From NCBI RefSeq assembly GCF_008369935.1, contig NZ_VTUZ01000002.1:416041-480040 (forward strand): 64,000 nt of DNA, given 5' to 3'. Positions 54,435-63,637 of the stretch are shown here, piece after piece (the stretch's first letter is position 1; each line of letters starts with the position of its first letter). The stretch comes from Paraburkholderia panacisoli (GTDB lineage: Bacteria > Pseudomonadota > Gammaproteobacteria > Burkholderiales > Burkholderiaceae). The notes beneath the pieces are model-generated. The model worked only from the letters and a program-made list of their open reading frames with translations, was not told the origin of the DNA and did not search any database. The translations under genes and the position numbers were made by a program.

Positions 54435-55211
54435 TCAGCCCGTGTCGCCACCAGCCACCGGCAATACAGTGCCGGTGATATAACCCGCCTCGTCCGACGC
54501 AAGGAACAGAATGGGTGCGGCCTGCTCGTCGATGCTGCCGTAGCGTTTGAAGAAGGTCGATTCAGTGACTTGCTTCACCGCTTCGCCCATCCAGACTTTT
54601 TCCTGCTCGCTGTCACCGGCGGTGTTGCGCGGCACACGTCGCGGCGGCGCATCGGTCCCACCCGGCGCTGTGGCAACCACGCGGATGTTGTGCTCTGCGT
54701 ACTCCATCGCCAGCGACTGCGTGATCGCGTTGACACCGCCCTTGGCCGCCGAATACGGTACGCGGCGGATACCGCGTGTGGCATTCGAAGAGACGTTCAC
54801 GATGGTCCCGCCCCCGCGCTTGAGTAGGTGCGGCAAGACCGCATGGCAGGCGTAGAGTGTCGGCATCAGTGAGCGACGGATTTCCGCATCGATCTGTGCA
54901 GGCTCGAACTCGGCGAAGGGACGCATGCGAATCGCGCCACCAACGCCATTGATGAGAATGTCGATGCCGCCAAACGTGCGTACGGCGAAGGCCATCGCCG
55001 ACGCGGCACCTTCGTAAGTCTCAAGGTCGGCGACAAACCCTGCAGTGTCCGCGCCGTCCGCTTCGGCGGCGACTTCAGAAACGAAGTCGGCGCGGTCGAC
55101 GAACAGTACCTTGCCGCCTTCGGCGGCCGCGCGAAGCGCTACCGCGCGACCGATACCCTGCGCGGCGCCGGTGACCACCATGACCTTGCCAGCAAATCGT
55201 TGCGTGCTCAT
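54435..55211 (-). CDS. benD: benzoate cis-diol dehydrogenase
   Basis: BenD oxidises the 1,2-dihydroxy-cyclohexadiene carboxylate made by BenABC and releases CO2 to give catechol. The 258-aa SDR shows TGAAQGIGRA, NGVGGAIRMRPF in place of the usual NNAG, Ser in NVSSNATRGI and Tyr-Lys in VPYSAAKGG. The end is the BenD-typical ITGTVLPVAGGDTG. Its start overlaps the benC stop by 4 nt. Confidence 0.93.
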   Translation of the reverse strand: MSTQRFAGKVMVVTGAAQGIGRAVALRAAAEGGKVLFVDRADFVSEVAAEADGADTAGFVADLETYEGAASAMAFAVRTFGGIDILINGVGGAIRMRPFAEFEPAQIDAEIRRSLMPTLYACHAVLPHLLKRGGGTIVNVSSNATRGIRRVPYSAAKGGVNAITQSLAMEYAEHNIRVVATAPGGTDAPPRRVPRNTAGDSEQEKVWMGEAVKQVTESTFFKRYGSIDEQAAPILFLASDEAGYITGTVLPVAGGDTG

Positions 55212-56230
55212 GCGGTCCTCGGTGCTGCGTTAGGAGTGAACTTCTCATAGTGGAAGCTGTTGGGCTTCACGCCGTTGTCGTCGAAATGCTTACGCACTGC
55301 ATCGACCATGGGCGGCGGTCCGCACAGGTACACGTCCACGTCGCCATCATTGACGGCCTCCGCCGGCATGTGCTGCGTTACCCAACCCTTGCGCGGATGG
55401 GTCGACTCCGTGTCAGCCACGACGGTGCTGTAGGTGAAGTTCGGCAACTTCGCCACGTAGGCGTCGATTGCGTCGACCTGCACGAGGTCAAGGTCTCGCG
55501 TTACACCGTAGATCAGATGAACTTTTTGCTGCGAACTCGCCCGAGCCAGCACTTCGAGCATCGACAGGAACGGTGCCAGGCCTGTGCCGCCAGCGAGAAA
55601 CAGCAACGGCCGCTCCACAGCGCGCAGATAGAAACTGCCGAGCGGCCCGGTCAGGTCCACCTTGTTACCTGTCTGTGCGGATTCAAGCCACGTGCTCATC
55701 ACGCCACCAGGAATCTTTTTAATCAGAAAACTGATTTTCGATTCACCCGGTGCTGACGAGAAAGAATACGAACGGTGCTGCCCGCTGCCGGGAACGTCAA
55801 TGTTGACGTACTGGCCCGGCAGGAATACCGGCGCGGTGGCTTCCACATCCAGTTCGAGCAGGATGGCCGCATCGTTGTGCGCTTCCACCTTTGATACTGT
55901 TGCAGCGAACTTGCTTTGCTCAGTCTTGCATGCCGTGGAAGATGCCGGAACCGCGATGACACAATCGCTTTCTGGCACCATCTGGCAGGTCAGGACGAGG
56001 CCGCTCTCCTTCTCATCCTCGGTCAGCGCATCTTCGATGTAGTCGTCGCCAAGGTCGTAGCTTCCGCTCTCGGCGCGGCACTTGCAGGTGCCACACACGC
56101 CGTCGGAGCAATCCATCGGCAGGTTAATCTTGGCGCGAAAGGCTGCATCAAGCACCTTCTCGCCGGCCTTGCATGTCACGAAGCGGGTCACGCCGTCTTC
56201 GAAATTCAGTGCAACGTTGTAGCTGGACAT
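55208..56230 (-). CDS. benC: benzoate 1,2-dioxygenase reductase component
   Basis: BenC passes electrons from NADH through FAD and a [2Fe-2S] centre to the oxygenase. The 340-aa protein has an N-terminal ferredoxin domain (CSDGVCGTCKC and a later Cys), the FAD motif RSYSFSSAPG and the NAD-binding LLFLAGGTGLAPFLSMLE and YLCGPPPMVDAV. The start is Met at 56230, after AGGAGG. It is in the catA-benABCD operon. Confidence 0.95.
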   Translation of the reverse strand: MSSYNVALNFEDGVTRFVTCKAGEKVLDAAFRAKINLPMDCSDGVCGTCKCRAESGSYDLGDDYIEDALTEDEKESGLVLTCQMVPESDCVIAVPASSTACKTEQSKFAATVSKVEAHNDAAILLELDVEATAPVFLPGQYVNIDVPGSGQHRSYSFSSAPGESKISFLIKKIPGGVMSTWLESAQTGNKVDLTGPLGSFYLRAVERPLLFLAGGTGLAPFLSMLEVLARASSQQKVHLIYGVTRDLDLVQVDAIDAYVAKLPNFTYSTVVADTESTHPRKGWVTQHMPAEAVNDGDVDVYLCGPPPMVDAVRKHFDDNGVKPNSFHYEKFTPNAAPRTA

Positions 56231-56269
56231 CTTGCCTCCTGTACCTCTAATTTCCACCGCTGTCTGCTA

Positions 56270-56758
56270 TCAAACGTGATAAACGTCGAGCACCTGGCGG
56301 ATGTAATCGTCTTTCAGCACAATTCGCTTGTAGGAAATCAACAGTTCATCGTTGACCTTTCGCAGCGTCACGAACATCGTGCCAAAAAATTGGTCTGTGG
56401 CTTTGTAGCGGTGACTGAGCGTGTTGAAGTTGTAGCGCACGTCCACTTCGTTGTCGCGCTCGGCCAGCACCTCCACATTGGTCACGTTGTGACTGGTACG
56501 GGGTTCAGGCATCGAAGCACCACTGCGTTCGGTCTTGATGCGGAACACACGGTCTTCCAGGCCACCACGGTCCGGGTAGTACATCAGCGAAATCTGGCTT
56601 TCGTGGTCATCGGTGAGCTGGTCGTCGTCATCCCATGCCGGCATCCAGTAGGTAACGTCCTCGGCATAGCACGCAAGCCATTCGTCCCACTGCCGGTCGT
56701 CGAGCAGGCGCGCTTCGCGGTACAGCGCGGCACAGATTTTCTGGTAGTCGATGCTCAT
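56270..56758 (-). CDS. benB: benzoate 1,2-dioxygenase small (beta) subunit
   Basis: The 162-aa cystatin-like-fold protein is the structural beta subunit of the benzoate ring-hydroxylating dioxygenase. Typical elements are [35 protein letters not shown] and [18 protein letters not shown]. Its ATG overlaps the benA stop by 4 nt. Confidence 0.95.
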   Translation of the reverse strand: MSIDYQKICAALYREARLLDDRQWDEWLACYAEDVTYWMPAWDDDDQLTDDHESQISLMYYPDRGGLEDRVFRIKTERSGASMPEPRTSHNVTNVEVLAERDNEVDVRYNFNTLSHRYKATDQFFGTMFVTLRKVNDELLISYKRIVLKDDYIRQVLDVYHV

Positions 56759-58113
56759 GCCAGCGTCTCCCCTTGTTCCTTTTTGAGTGCGTCACGCATG
56801 ACATGCACCCAGTACTCGTGCTGACACACGAAGAGGCCTTCGTCTTCGCTACGCTCACCTGAGATGCGCGGTTTCAGCCCCATATTCTTTGCATTCGCGT
56901 CGGCCCCCTCGACCCACAGCGGCGCCCCACGCGAAAGGTCATTCCACAGCGCGGTGGTGCCGGCATAGCCAGTCTGGCAAGCGCGGAACTCTTCAAGATC
57001 ATCTGCCGTGCCCATTCCCGAGACGTTGAAGAAGTCCTCGTACTGGCGGATGCGGGTAGCGCGGTCGGTCGCGCTTTCGCCCTTAGGGGCGAAGCAGAAA
57101 ATGCTGACCTCAGTCTTGTCTACGCTAATCGGACGTACCACGCGAATCTGGGTACTGAACTGGTCCATCAGGAACACGTTCGGGTACAGACACAGGTTTC
57201 TTGTCTGGTTGACGATAAAGTCTGCCTGGACTTCACCCACACGCGCCTTGATTTCGTCGCGGTATTGATAGACCGGGCGCACTTCTGGGTTCATCGTCTT
57301 CGTCCACAGCAGGATGTGGCCGTGGTCAAACCCGTACACGCCGGCCACCGACTTGCTCCAGCTGTTTGCATCCACAGCCTTGGTGCCGTCGACCTTGCGA
57401 CGGTCCATCGTCGCAGCATAGTTCCAGTGCACGGTGCTGACGTGATAACCGTCGCAACCGTTCTCCATCTGCATCTTCCAGTTGCCGTCGTAGATGTACG
57501 AAGAGTTGCCCCGCAACACCTCCAGCCCGTTTGCAGCCTGGTCGACAATCTGGTCGATGATGACCTTCGTCTCGCCAAGGTAGTCTTCCAACGGCATCAC
57601 GTCTGCGTTGAGACTGCCAAACAGGAAGCCGCGGTAGCTCTGGAAGCGAGCGACTTTCTTCAGGTCGTGCGAGCCGTTGGTATTGAATTGCACCGGGTAT
57701 TCGGTGGTCTTCACGTCCTTCACTTTCAGCAGCTTGCCGGTGTTGGCGAAGCTCCAGCCGTGGAAAGGACAGGTGAAGGTGCCTTTGTTGCCGTGCTTTT
57801 TCCGGCACAGCATTGCACCCTTGTGCGCGCAGGCATTGATGACCGCATGGAGTTCGCCGTTCTTGTCGCGGGTGATAACCACGGGCTGACGGCCAATCCA
57901 GGTGGTGTAGTAGTCGTTGTTGTTGGGAATCTGGCTTTCATGCGCGAGATATACCCAGTTGCTCTCGAAGATGTGTTTCATCTCGAGCTCAAACAAATCG
58001 GCGTTGGTGAAGATATCGCGGCGGCAACGGAATACACCGTTTTCCTTGTCGTCCTGAACTGCGGTGTGCAGCAGTTCATCCAGCTGCGTGGCTTTGTCGA
58101 GAATGGCAGACAT
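56755..58113 (-). CDS. benA: benzoate 1,2-dioxygenase large (alpha) subunit
   Basis: BenA carries the Rieske cluster and mononuclear iron that dihydroxylate benzoate. The 452-aa protein has the Rieske ligands Cys95, His97, Cys115 and His118 (CAHKGA...CPFHGW), and an iron-binding region around [16 protein letters not shown] lies 7 nt before ATG 58113. XylX-type toluate dioxygenases are close relatives; gene order favours ben. Confidence 0.95.
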   Translation of the reverse strand: MSAILDKATQLDELLHTAVQDDKENGVFRCRRDIFTNADLFELEMKHIFESNWVYLAHESQIPNNNDYYTTWIGRQPVVITRDKNGELHAVINACAHKGAMLCRKKHGNKGTFTCPFHGWSFANTGKLLKVKDVKTTEYPVQFNTNGSHDLKKVARFQSYRGFLFGSLNADVMPLEDYLGETKVIIDQIVDQAANGLEVLRGNSSYIYDGNWKMQMENGCDGYHVSTVHWNYAATMDRRKVDGTKAVDANSWSKSVAGVYGFDHGHILLWTKTMNPEVRPVYQYRDEIKARVGEVQADFIVNQTRNLCLYPNVFLMDQFSTQIRVVRPISVDKTEVSIFCFAPKGESATDRATRIRQYEDFFNVSGMGTADDLEEFRACQTGYAGTTALWNDLSRGAPLWVEGADANAKNMGLKPRISGERSEDEGLFVCQHEYWVHVMRDALKKEQGETLA

Positions 58114-58126
58114 GTGTGCTCTCCTA

Positions 58127-58153
58127 CGCGTGCTCCAGGCTATGGAGCACGCG
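58127..58153 (-). other. 11-bp intercistronic hairpin between catA and benA
   Basis: CGCGTGCTCCA (58127-58137) and TGGAGCACGCG (58143-58153) form a perfect stem with a 5-nt loop. In the minus-strand mRNA it is followed at once by TAGGAG, the benA ribosome-binding site. No T-run follows, so it is more likely a processing or stability element than a terminator. Confidence 0.8.
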
Positions 58154-58226
58154 CATCGGGTGTCGAAAGATTCTTGCGGAGAATTGAGCGGCAGCAGCGG
58201 TACGAGGTAGCAGCCGCGTTGGGCGG

Positions 58227-59162
58227 TTACGCCGTGGCAGACGCGCGCAGGCGATTGACGACCTGGTTATCCTTGCCCTGAACCATTGGAGTCAACTCGA
58301 TGTTGAACTCGATTTCCTTGTACGCATCGGCCTTCATGCCCAGAGCAGTGCCGCCGGTCTTTTCGACCACATGGGGAATCAGGTCTTCGCGCGTGGCATA
58401 AGCGAAGTCGTCCCAGATCAGCGGGTCGCCCTCAATATTGATTTGAGTCGTCAGCTTGCGGTACTTGTCGCTGGTGACGAAGAAATGCACGTGCGCCGGA
58501 CGGTTGCCATGCCGCGCGAGCACGTTCAACAGTTGTTGGGTCGCGCCATGCGGCGGGCAACCGTAGCCGACCGGCATGAGCGTACGGAATTCGTACTTGC
58601 CGTCGCCGTCAGTGCTCACAGCACCGCGCAGGTTGAACTCGCTCTGCGCCCCGGTCGGGTCGAAGTGCGAATAGAAGCCCTTTGAGTTGGCGTGCCAGCA
58701 CTCGACCACTGCATTGGCGACAGGCTTGCCGTCCGGACCGGTCACCGTGCCGCGGATGACCAGCGGGCCTGCATCCTCGTCGGGATTGACGTCAATCTTC
58801 GATACGCCATCGCGCACTGGCGCACCGGCAACATACAGCGGACCTTCGATCGTACGCGGCGTGCCGCCGGTGATTTCTGCCGCCTTGTCCTCTGCGTCCA
58901 TGCGGATGTCGAGGTATTTTTCCAGACCGAGACCAGCAGCAAGCAGTGCAGCTTCGCCATCCTGCCCAAGCTTGTTGAAGTAATGGACGCCGGCCCAGAT
59001 TTCGTCGGGCGTCATGTCGAGGTCGTCGATGGCCTTGAACAAGTCACCCAGCAGGCGGCTGACAATCTGCTTTGCGCGAGCATTGCCATCCTGGCTTCCA
59101 ACGTTCGCAGCAGCCTTCAACAGCTCCTGCACTTCCTTCGTATCAAACACTTTGACGCTCAT
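58227..59162 (-). CDS. catA: catechol 1,2-dioxygenase
   Basis: CatA opens catechol between the hydroxyls to give cis,cis-muconate. The 311-aa intradiol dioxygenase has all four Fe(III) ligands: Tyr164, Tyr200, His224 and His226, at the numbering of the Acinetobacter enzyme. The N-terminal helical dimerisation domain (1-100) is present. AGGAG lies 5 nt before ATG 59162. It is first in catA-benABCD and divergent from the LysR gene. Confidence 0.97.
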   Translation of the reverse strand: MSVKVFDTKEVQELLKAAANVGSQDGNARAKQIVSRLLGDLFKAIDDLDMTPDEIWAGVHYFNKLGQDGEAALLAAGLGLEKYLDIRMDAEDKAAEITGGTPRTIEGPLYVAGAPVRDGVSKIDVNPDEDAGPLVIRGTVTGPDGKPVANAVVECWHANSKGFYSHFDPTGAQSEFNLRGAVSTDGDGKYEFRTLMPVGYGCPPHGATQQLLNVLARHGNRPAHVHFFVTSDKYRKLTTQINIEGDPLIWDDFAYATREDLIPHVVEKTGGTALGMKADAYKEIEFNIELTPMVQGKDNQVVNRLRASATA

Positions 59163-59319
59163 GTCTGCTCCTGAATCTCTCTATTTTCTCTGGGGTTAAC
59201 CCTCGATTCGGCACCGACTCATCTATCTGCAGAAGGTATAATCGATTGCTGAAACAGAGTGTGAATGCAGGATAATGGACATCAGAAAGGCCCGTCCAAC
59301 ACTGTTTTAGTATCGGTCT

Positions 59320-59334
59320 ATATCCAGGAGGTAT
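59320..59334. promoter_or_regulatory. BenM/CatM-type site in the catA-LysR intergenic region
   Basis: ATAT-N7-GTAT differs by one base from the ATAC-N7-GTAT dyad bound by BenM/CatM. It overlaps the AGGAGG of the LysR gene, suggesting autoregulation; more GTAT half sites lie at 59236 and 59310. Activation of catA would need sites further left. Confidence 0.4.
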
Positions 59335-59338
59335 TGAT

Positions 59339-60262
59339 ATGGAACTGCGGCATCTACGTTATTTCGTCGCGGTGGCCGAAGAACGCAATTTCACGCGCGC
59401 CGCCCGCCGGCTGAACATTGCCCAGCCGCCTCTGAGCCGCCAGATACAGCAACTCGAAGAGAATCTGGGCGTGCAACTACTGGAGCGCAACTCGCGTCCG
59501 CTGAAGCTGACGGAGACAGGGAAGTTTTTTTATTCGCATGCCGCGCAGTTGCTGTCCCAGACAGCAGACCTCGAATCAATGACAAGACGCGTAGGGAACA
59601 TCGAGCGCAGTCTCTCGATCGGGTTCGTGGGTTCGACGTTGTACGGGATGCTGCCGAAAATCATCCGGCGTTTCCGCGACGAGAACACCACAGTCGAACT
59701 CAGTCTCCACGAAATGTCGACGATGGACCAGATTCGTGCGCTGAAAGACGGCCATATTGATGTTGGGTTTGGCCGCATTCGGCACGAGGACGCAAACATC
59801 CGTCGGGTGATTCTTCGCGAGGAGAAGATGATTGTTGCGTTTCCCGAGGGCCATCCGCTTTCAGTTGCCAAACCTGTCGTCGCTCTCCGCGACCTCGTCA
59901 ACGAGACGTTGATTATTTTTCCGAAGGCGCCCCGACCCAGCTATGCGGACCAGGTGTTGTCGGCATTTGACGACCGTGGTCTCAAACCTCGCAAGATATA
60001 TGAAGTACGGGAATTGCAGATTGCGCTTGGCCTCGTCGCAGCAGGGGAAGGTATCGCTGTTGTTCCGAGCAGCGTGTACGGCCTGAAACGGGACGACGTC
60101 AGCTACAAGGAACTGGACGACCCGACCTTAGTGTCCCCAATCATCATGAGCATGCGCGCGCTCGACGAGTCGCGGGACATTCGGGAAATGCTCGAACTCG
60201 TCTATCGGCTCTACGAAGAAGAGAAAATACCCTTTACGCCCCGAACAGACCAGGCCCGCTGA
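59339..60262 (+). CDS. BenM/CatM-type LysR regulator
   Basis: The 307-aa LysR regulator begins MELRHLRYFVAVAEERNFTRAARRLNIAQPPLSRQI, the BenM/CatM/CatR DNA-binding domain. Its effector domain has GFVGSTLYGMLP and LQIALGLVAAGEGIAVVPSS, also typical of that group, which responds to muconate and, in BenM, benzoate. AGGAGGTATTGAT precedes ATG 59339. It is divergent from catA and upstream of catB. CatR versus BenM cannot be decided. Confidence 0.9.
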   Translation: MELRHLRYFVAVAEERNFTRAARRLNIAQPPLSRQIQQLEENLGVQLLERNSRPLKLTETGKFFYSHAAQLLSQTADLESMTRRVGNIERSLSIGFVGSTLYGMLPKIIRRFRDENTTVELSLHEMSTMDQIRALKDGHIDVGFGRIRHEDANIRRVILREEKMIVAFPEGHPLSVAKPVVALRDLVNETLIIFPKAPRPSYADQVLSAFDDRGLKPRKIYEVRELQIALGLVAAGEGIAVVPSSVYGLKRDDVSYKELDDPTLVSPIIMSMRALDESRDIREMLELVYRLYEEEKIPFTPRTDQAR

Positions 60263-60367
60263 TGGATGCTATACCTCGGCGGTATGGAGCTAGACGTTAA
60301 TGGTGTTGGACAGGCGATTATTGGGCACGCAATACTGCGTCAACCCATCAACTCCGCCACTCAAGGT

Positions 60368-61492
60368 ATGAACGCCCAAATCACCTCCGTCGAAGCAATT
60401 CTGGTTGACCTCCCGACCATTCGCGCGCATCAGCTAGCCATGGCGACGATGCAGCAACAAACCCTGGTCATCGTTCGTCTGCACACGAGCGACGGCATCG
60501 AGGGTATTGGCGAAGCCACCACGATTGGCGGTCTGTCATACGGTGACGAGAGTCCCGAAGGCATCAAGCTGACCATCGACACTTACCTTGCACCTGCGCT
60601 GATCGGGCAGGACTCGACCAATGTCAACGGCGCAATGCTCAAGCTGAATAAGGTTGCTCGAGGAAACCGCTTCGCTAAATGTGCAATCGAGACGGCGTTG
60701 CTGGACGCGCAAGGCAAGCGCCTGGGTGTCCCGGTCTCAACGCTTCTGGGCGGCGCTGTTCGCACGACACTTCCGGTCCTCTGGACGCTCGCGAGCGGTG
60801 ATACGCAACGAGACATCGAGGAAGCGGAAATGCTTCTCGCAGAGCGTCGCCACAACATTTTCAAATTGAAGATTGGCCGGCGTAGCGTTCGTGACGACGT
60901 AGCTCACGTTTCTAAAATCAAGTCCGCGCTGGGCGACCGCGCAAAAGTTACCGTCGACGTGAATCAGGCTTGGAATGAAGTTGACGCAACCCTCGGAATC
61001 TACGCGCTCGAAGCTGCTGGCATCGACCTCATCGAGCAACCCACACCGCGCGAACAGCGCGGAGCACTTGCCAGACTTTCCGCACGCTTCATCGTGCCCA
61101 TCATGGCTGACGAAGCAGTAACCGGACCGGAGGACGCTCTTGAACTCGTACGTGACGCATGCGCGGACGTGTTCGCATTGAAGATTGCGAAGTCGGGTGG
61201 CATCTACGGGATGATGCGCGCGGCTGCTATTGCGGATGCGGCCGGCGTATCGCTGTACGGCGGCACGATGCTGGAGGGCAGCATTGGGTCGATTGCATCG
61301 GCGCATGGGTTCAGCGCTCTTCCACAACTTGCGTGGGGTACTGAGTTGTTCGGACCACTTTTGTTGAAGGACGACATTGTGACCGCGAGGCCGCAGTATC
61401 GGGACTTCGACCTTCATCTGCCTGAAGGGCCGGGCCTAGGCCTGCATATCGACGAGGACAAGCTGGCTTTCTACCGTCGCGACAAAAAATAA
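60368..61492 (+). CDS. catB: muconate cycloisomerase
   Basis: CatB lactonises cis,cis-muconate to muconolactone. The 374-aa enolase-superfamily protein has the KxK catalytic pair Lys166 and Lys168 (FKLKIG), metal ligands in VDVNQAW, LIEQPTP and MADEAV, and the second-side LKIAKSGG. ATG 60368 is chosen over the 34-codon longer frame, whose extension is unconserved. It follows the LysR gene by about 100 bp. Confidence 0.94.
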   Translation: MNAQITSVEAILVDLPTIRAHQLAMATMQQQTLVIVRLHTSDGIEGIGEATTIGGLSYGDESPEGIKLTIDTYLAPALIGQDSTNVNGAMLKLNKVARGNRFAKCAIETALLDAQGKRLGVPVSTLLGGAVRTTLPVLWTLASGDTQRDIEEAEMLLAERRHNIFKLKIGRRSVRDDVAHVSKIKSALGDRAKVTVDVNQAWNEVDATLGIYALEAAGIDLIEQPTPREQRGALARLSARFIVPIMADEAVTGPEDALELVRDACADVFALKIAKSGGIYGMMRAAAIADAAGVSLYGGTMLEGSIGSIASAHGFSALPQLAWGTELFGPLLLKDDIVTARPQYRDFDLHLPEGPGLGLHIDEDKLAFYRRDKK

Positions 61493-61507
61493 CTGAGCAC
61501 GCAGACA

Positions 61508-61554
61508 GTCCACCACCAAATACATCTGGACATTCCAGTAGTGTGCTGGTGGAC
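61508..61554 (+). other. stem-loop between catB and catC
   Basis: GTCCACCA (61508-61515) pairs with TGGTGGAC (61547-61554), enclosing a smaller CTGG/CCAG hairpin. No T-run follows directly. It may protect or process the catB-catC message. Confidence 0.65.
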
Positions 61555-61588
61555 CTGAGAGACCCCCGACTTTTTAAATGAGAGACCC

Positions 61589-61867
61589 ATGCTCTATCTA
61601 GTAAGAATGGATGTACACCTGCCACACGATATGCCGTTGGCTCAGGCTGACGAAATCAAGGCCCGCGAGAAGGCCTACTCGCAGGAGCTTCAGCGTCAGG
61701 GCAAATGGCAACAACTGCATCGCGTGGTCGGTGAATATGCCAACTACAGCATCTTCGAAGTCGAGTCTAACGACGAACTGCACACCATTCTCTCCGGCCT
61801 GCCACTGTTTCCGTATATGACGATGCAGGTCACTGCGCTCGCACGTCACCCATCTTCCATCCGCTAA
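61589..61867 (+). CDS. catC: muconolactone delta-isomerase
   Basis: CatC isomerises muconolactone to beta-ketoadipate enol-lactone. The 92-aa ferredoxin-like protein (MLYLVRMDVHLPHDMP) shows the family's GKWQQLHRVVGEYANYSIFEV and LPLFPYM. It is transcribed after catB and 14 bp before benE. Confidence 0.96.
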   Translation: MLYLVRMDVHLPHDMPLAQADEIKAREKAYSQELQRQGKWQQLHRVVGEYANYSIFEVESNDELHTILSGLPLFPYMTMQVTALARHPSSIR

Positions 61868-61881
61868 ATCCTCCGGATGCC

Positions 61882-63087
61882 ATGAATCGCGACAACGAAG
61901 GTACGCTAGTGTCCGCCGCTCCGATTGGGCGTTGGTCCGTGTCGGCAGTAACCGCAGGGCTGCTCGCCGTCATCATCTCTTATGCCGGGCCACTCGCAAT
62001 TTTCTTCCAGGCTGCGCGTACCGCTCATGTTGGCAATGACGTCGTCGCGTCTTGGGTCTGGTCGATTTCGATGGGCGCCGCGGTCTCCGGAATTGCTTTG
62101 AGCTGGTGGCTGAAGCAACCAATCATAACGGCTTGGTCTGCGCCCGGGAGTGCCTTGCTCGTGACGCTTTTTCCAGGGATGCCGGTGAGTGATGCAATCG
62201 GCGCATACATCATCGCCGGTGCGTGCATTTTCGTGCTTGGCGTATCCGGGTTGTTTGACCAGATAGTGAAGCGAATACCGAAAGGGATAGCCTGCGCAAT
62301 GATGGCAGGCATTCTCTTTCAGTTCGGCACCAATGTGTTCAGGTCGGTTGCAATCACGCCTTGGCTTGCGCTGGGCATGCTGGCGAGTTACATCGTTTTC
62401 CGTCGATGGGCCGCGCGCTACTGCCTTATCCTCGTTTTAGCGTTCGGTTGTGCTCTCGCCGTGGCACTCGGTTTGACGAATCTGCAGTCAGTAAGTCTCC
62501 ACGTTACCCGTCCCGTGTTCACAATGCCAACCTGGTCCTGGCAGTCAACCGTGAGCCTGGCGGTGCCTCTCGTCATCGTCAGCTTGACCGGTCAATTCCT
62601 GCCTGGCTTCGCCATATTGCGGGCCTCTGGTTACCAGACACCGAGTCGTCCGGTTCTGGCTGGAACCGGCCTGGCATCGATTCTGGTGGCTTTCTCCGGC
62701 GGCATAACGATTGTCATCGCAGCAATCACCGCAGCATTGTGTACGGGACTCGACTCTCACCGTGACCCGGAGCGCCGCTACGTCGCGGGAATCGCAAATG
62801 GACTGTTCTATCTGGTAGGAGGCACCTTCGCCGGAACGGTCGTCATGCTGTTCGCTGCGCTCCCCAATACCTTCGTTGCCGTGCTGGCAGGTCTGGCATT
62901 GCTCGGTGCGATTGCTACGAACATTGTGGGGATGGTTCACGACGAGGCTCATCGCGAAGCGGCGTTCATCACATTCATTGCCACAGCCTCAAACATGAGT
63001 TTCCTGGGATTAGGTTCGGCGTTCTGGGGTATTGCCATAGGAACGCTGACGCACCTCGCGCTTGGAAGTGGCAGGCGAACTCAGTGA
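61882..63087 (+). CDS. benE: benzoate/H+ symporter BenE
   Basis: BenE imports benzoate across the inner membrane. The 401-aa protein has about 12 hydrophobic segments and BenE features: SYAGPLAIFFQAA, TAWSAPGSALL, GITIVIAAITAALCTG and a C-terminal NMSFLGLGSAFWGI. It is the last gene of the rightward catabolic unit. Confidence 0.93.
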   Translation: MNRDNEGTLVSAAPIGRWSVSAVTAGLLAVIISYAGPLAIFFQAARTAHVGNDVVASWVWSISMGAAVSGIALSWWLKQPIITAWSAPGSALLVTLFPGMPVSDAIGAYIIAGACIFVLGVSGLFDQIVKRIPKGIACAMMAGILFQFGTNVFRSVAITPWLALGMLASYIVFRRWAARYCLILVLAFGCALAVALGLTNLQSVSLHVTRPVFTMPTWSWQSTVSLAVPLVIVSLTGQFLPGFAILRASGYQTPSRPVLAGTGLASILVAFSGGITIVIAAITAALCTGLDSHRDPERRYVAGIANGLFYLVGGTFAGTVVMLFAALPNTFVAVLAGLALLGAIATNIVGMVHDEAHREAAFITFIATASNMSFLGLGSAFWGIAIGTLTHLALGSGRRTQ

Positions 63088-63137
63088 GACGTTTGTGCGC
63101 GAAGTGCGCAACGTCCTCAACAGTGGGAACGAGTCGC

Positions 63138-63637
63138 TCAAAATTTCGTCATTAAAGACATCCTATGGGTCCAGGCGCAAGCGCGGGCGCACTCCACAAA
63201 TCCAATGGACACATAGAAATTAAGCGAGTGAGCCCACTTCAGTTGATGCGGAGCGCCAACATCGATTCGACGTCACCCCGCGTCTCGCCCAACCTGACTG
63301 CTCACGAATCAACTGCGCCGCAACACCAGCTGACAGATGCTCGTGCTTGACGTATAGCTCAGTGATTTGACCGAAGGTGCCTTCATTGACAGGGATGACA
63401 CCAAGAACCTCGCCGCTCTCCTACGCCACGAAGCAAAAGACACTGCTTTCGACGGACAAGACACCCCTCGCTATCTCTGTTCGGTCACTCGAATCGACCT
63501 TTCCGTCCCCAAGCTCAACAAAAAGATGGTCGACAAGCTACGCGACCACCTTTGGGTCCTGCAATGGGTCCGCTGGCGGTTCCGTTGCGTCGAACGCGCT
63601 CACCACATCATCGACCTTCACGTTGACGTAGCGCTCG
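63138..63637 (-). pseudogene. GNAT acetyltransferase pseudogene, cut by IS66
   Basis: Joined frames on the minus strand give a GNAT domain: VDDVVSAFDA, then SVFCFVA-stop-ESGEVLGVIPVNEGTFGQITELYVKHEHLSAGVAAQLI, then a shifted frame with IDVGAPHQLKWAHSLNFYVSIGFVE. The acetyl-CoA site (QITELYV...GVAAQLI) is clear. At least one in-frame stop and two frameshifts kill the gene, and its 5' end stops at the IS66 boundary. Confidence 0.7.
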
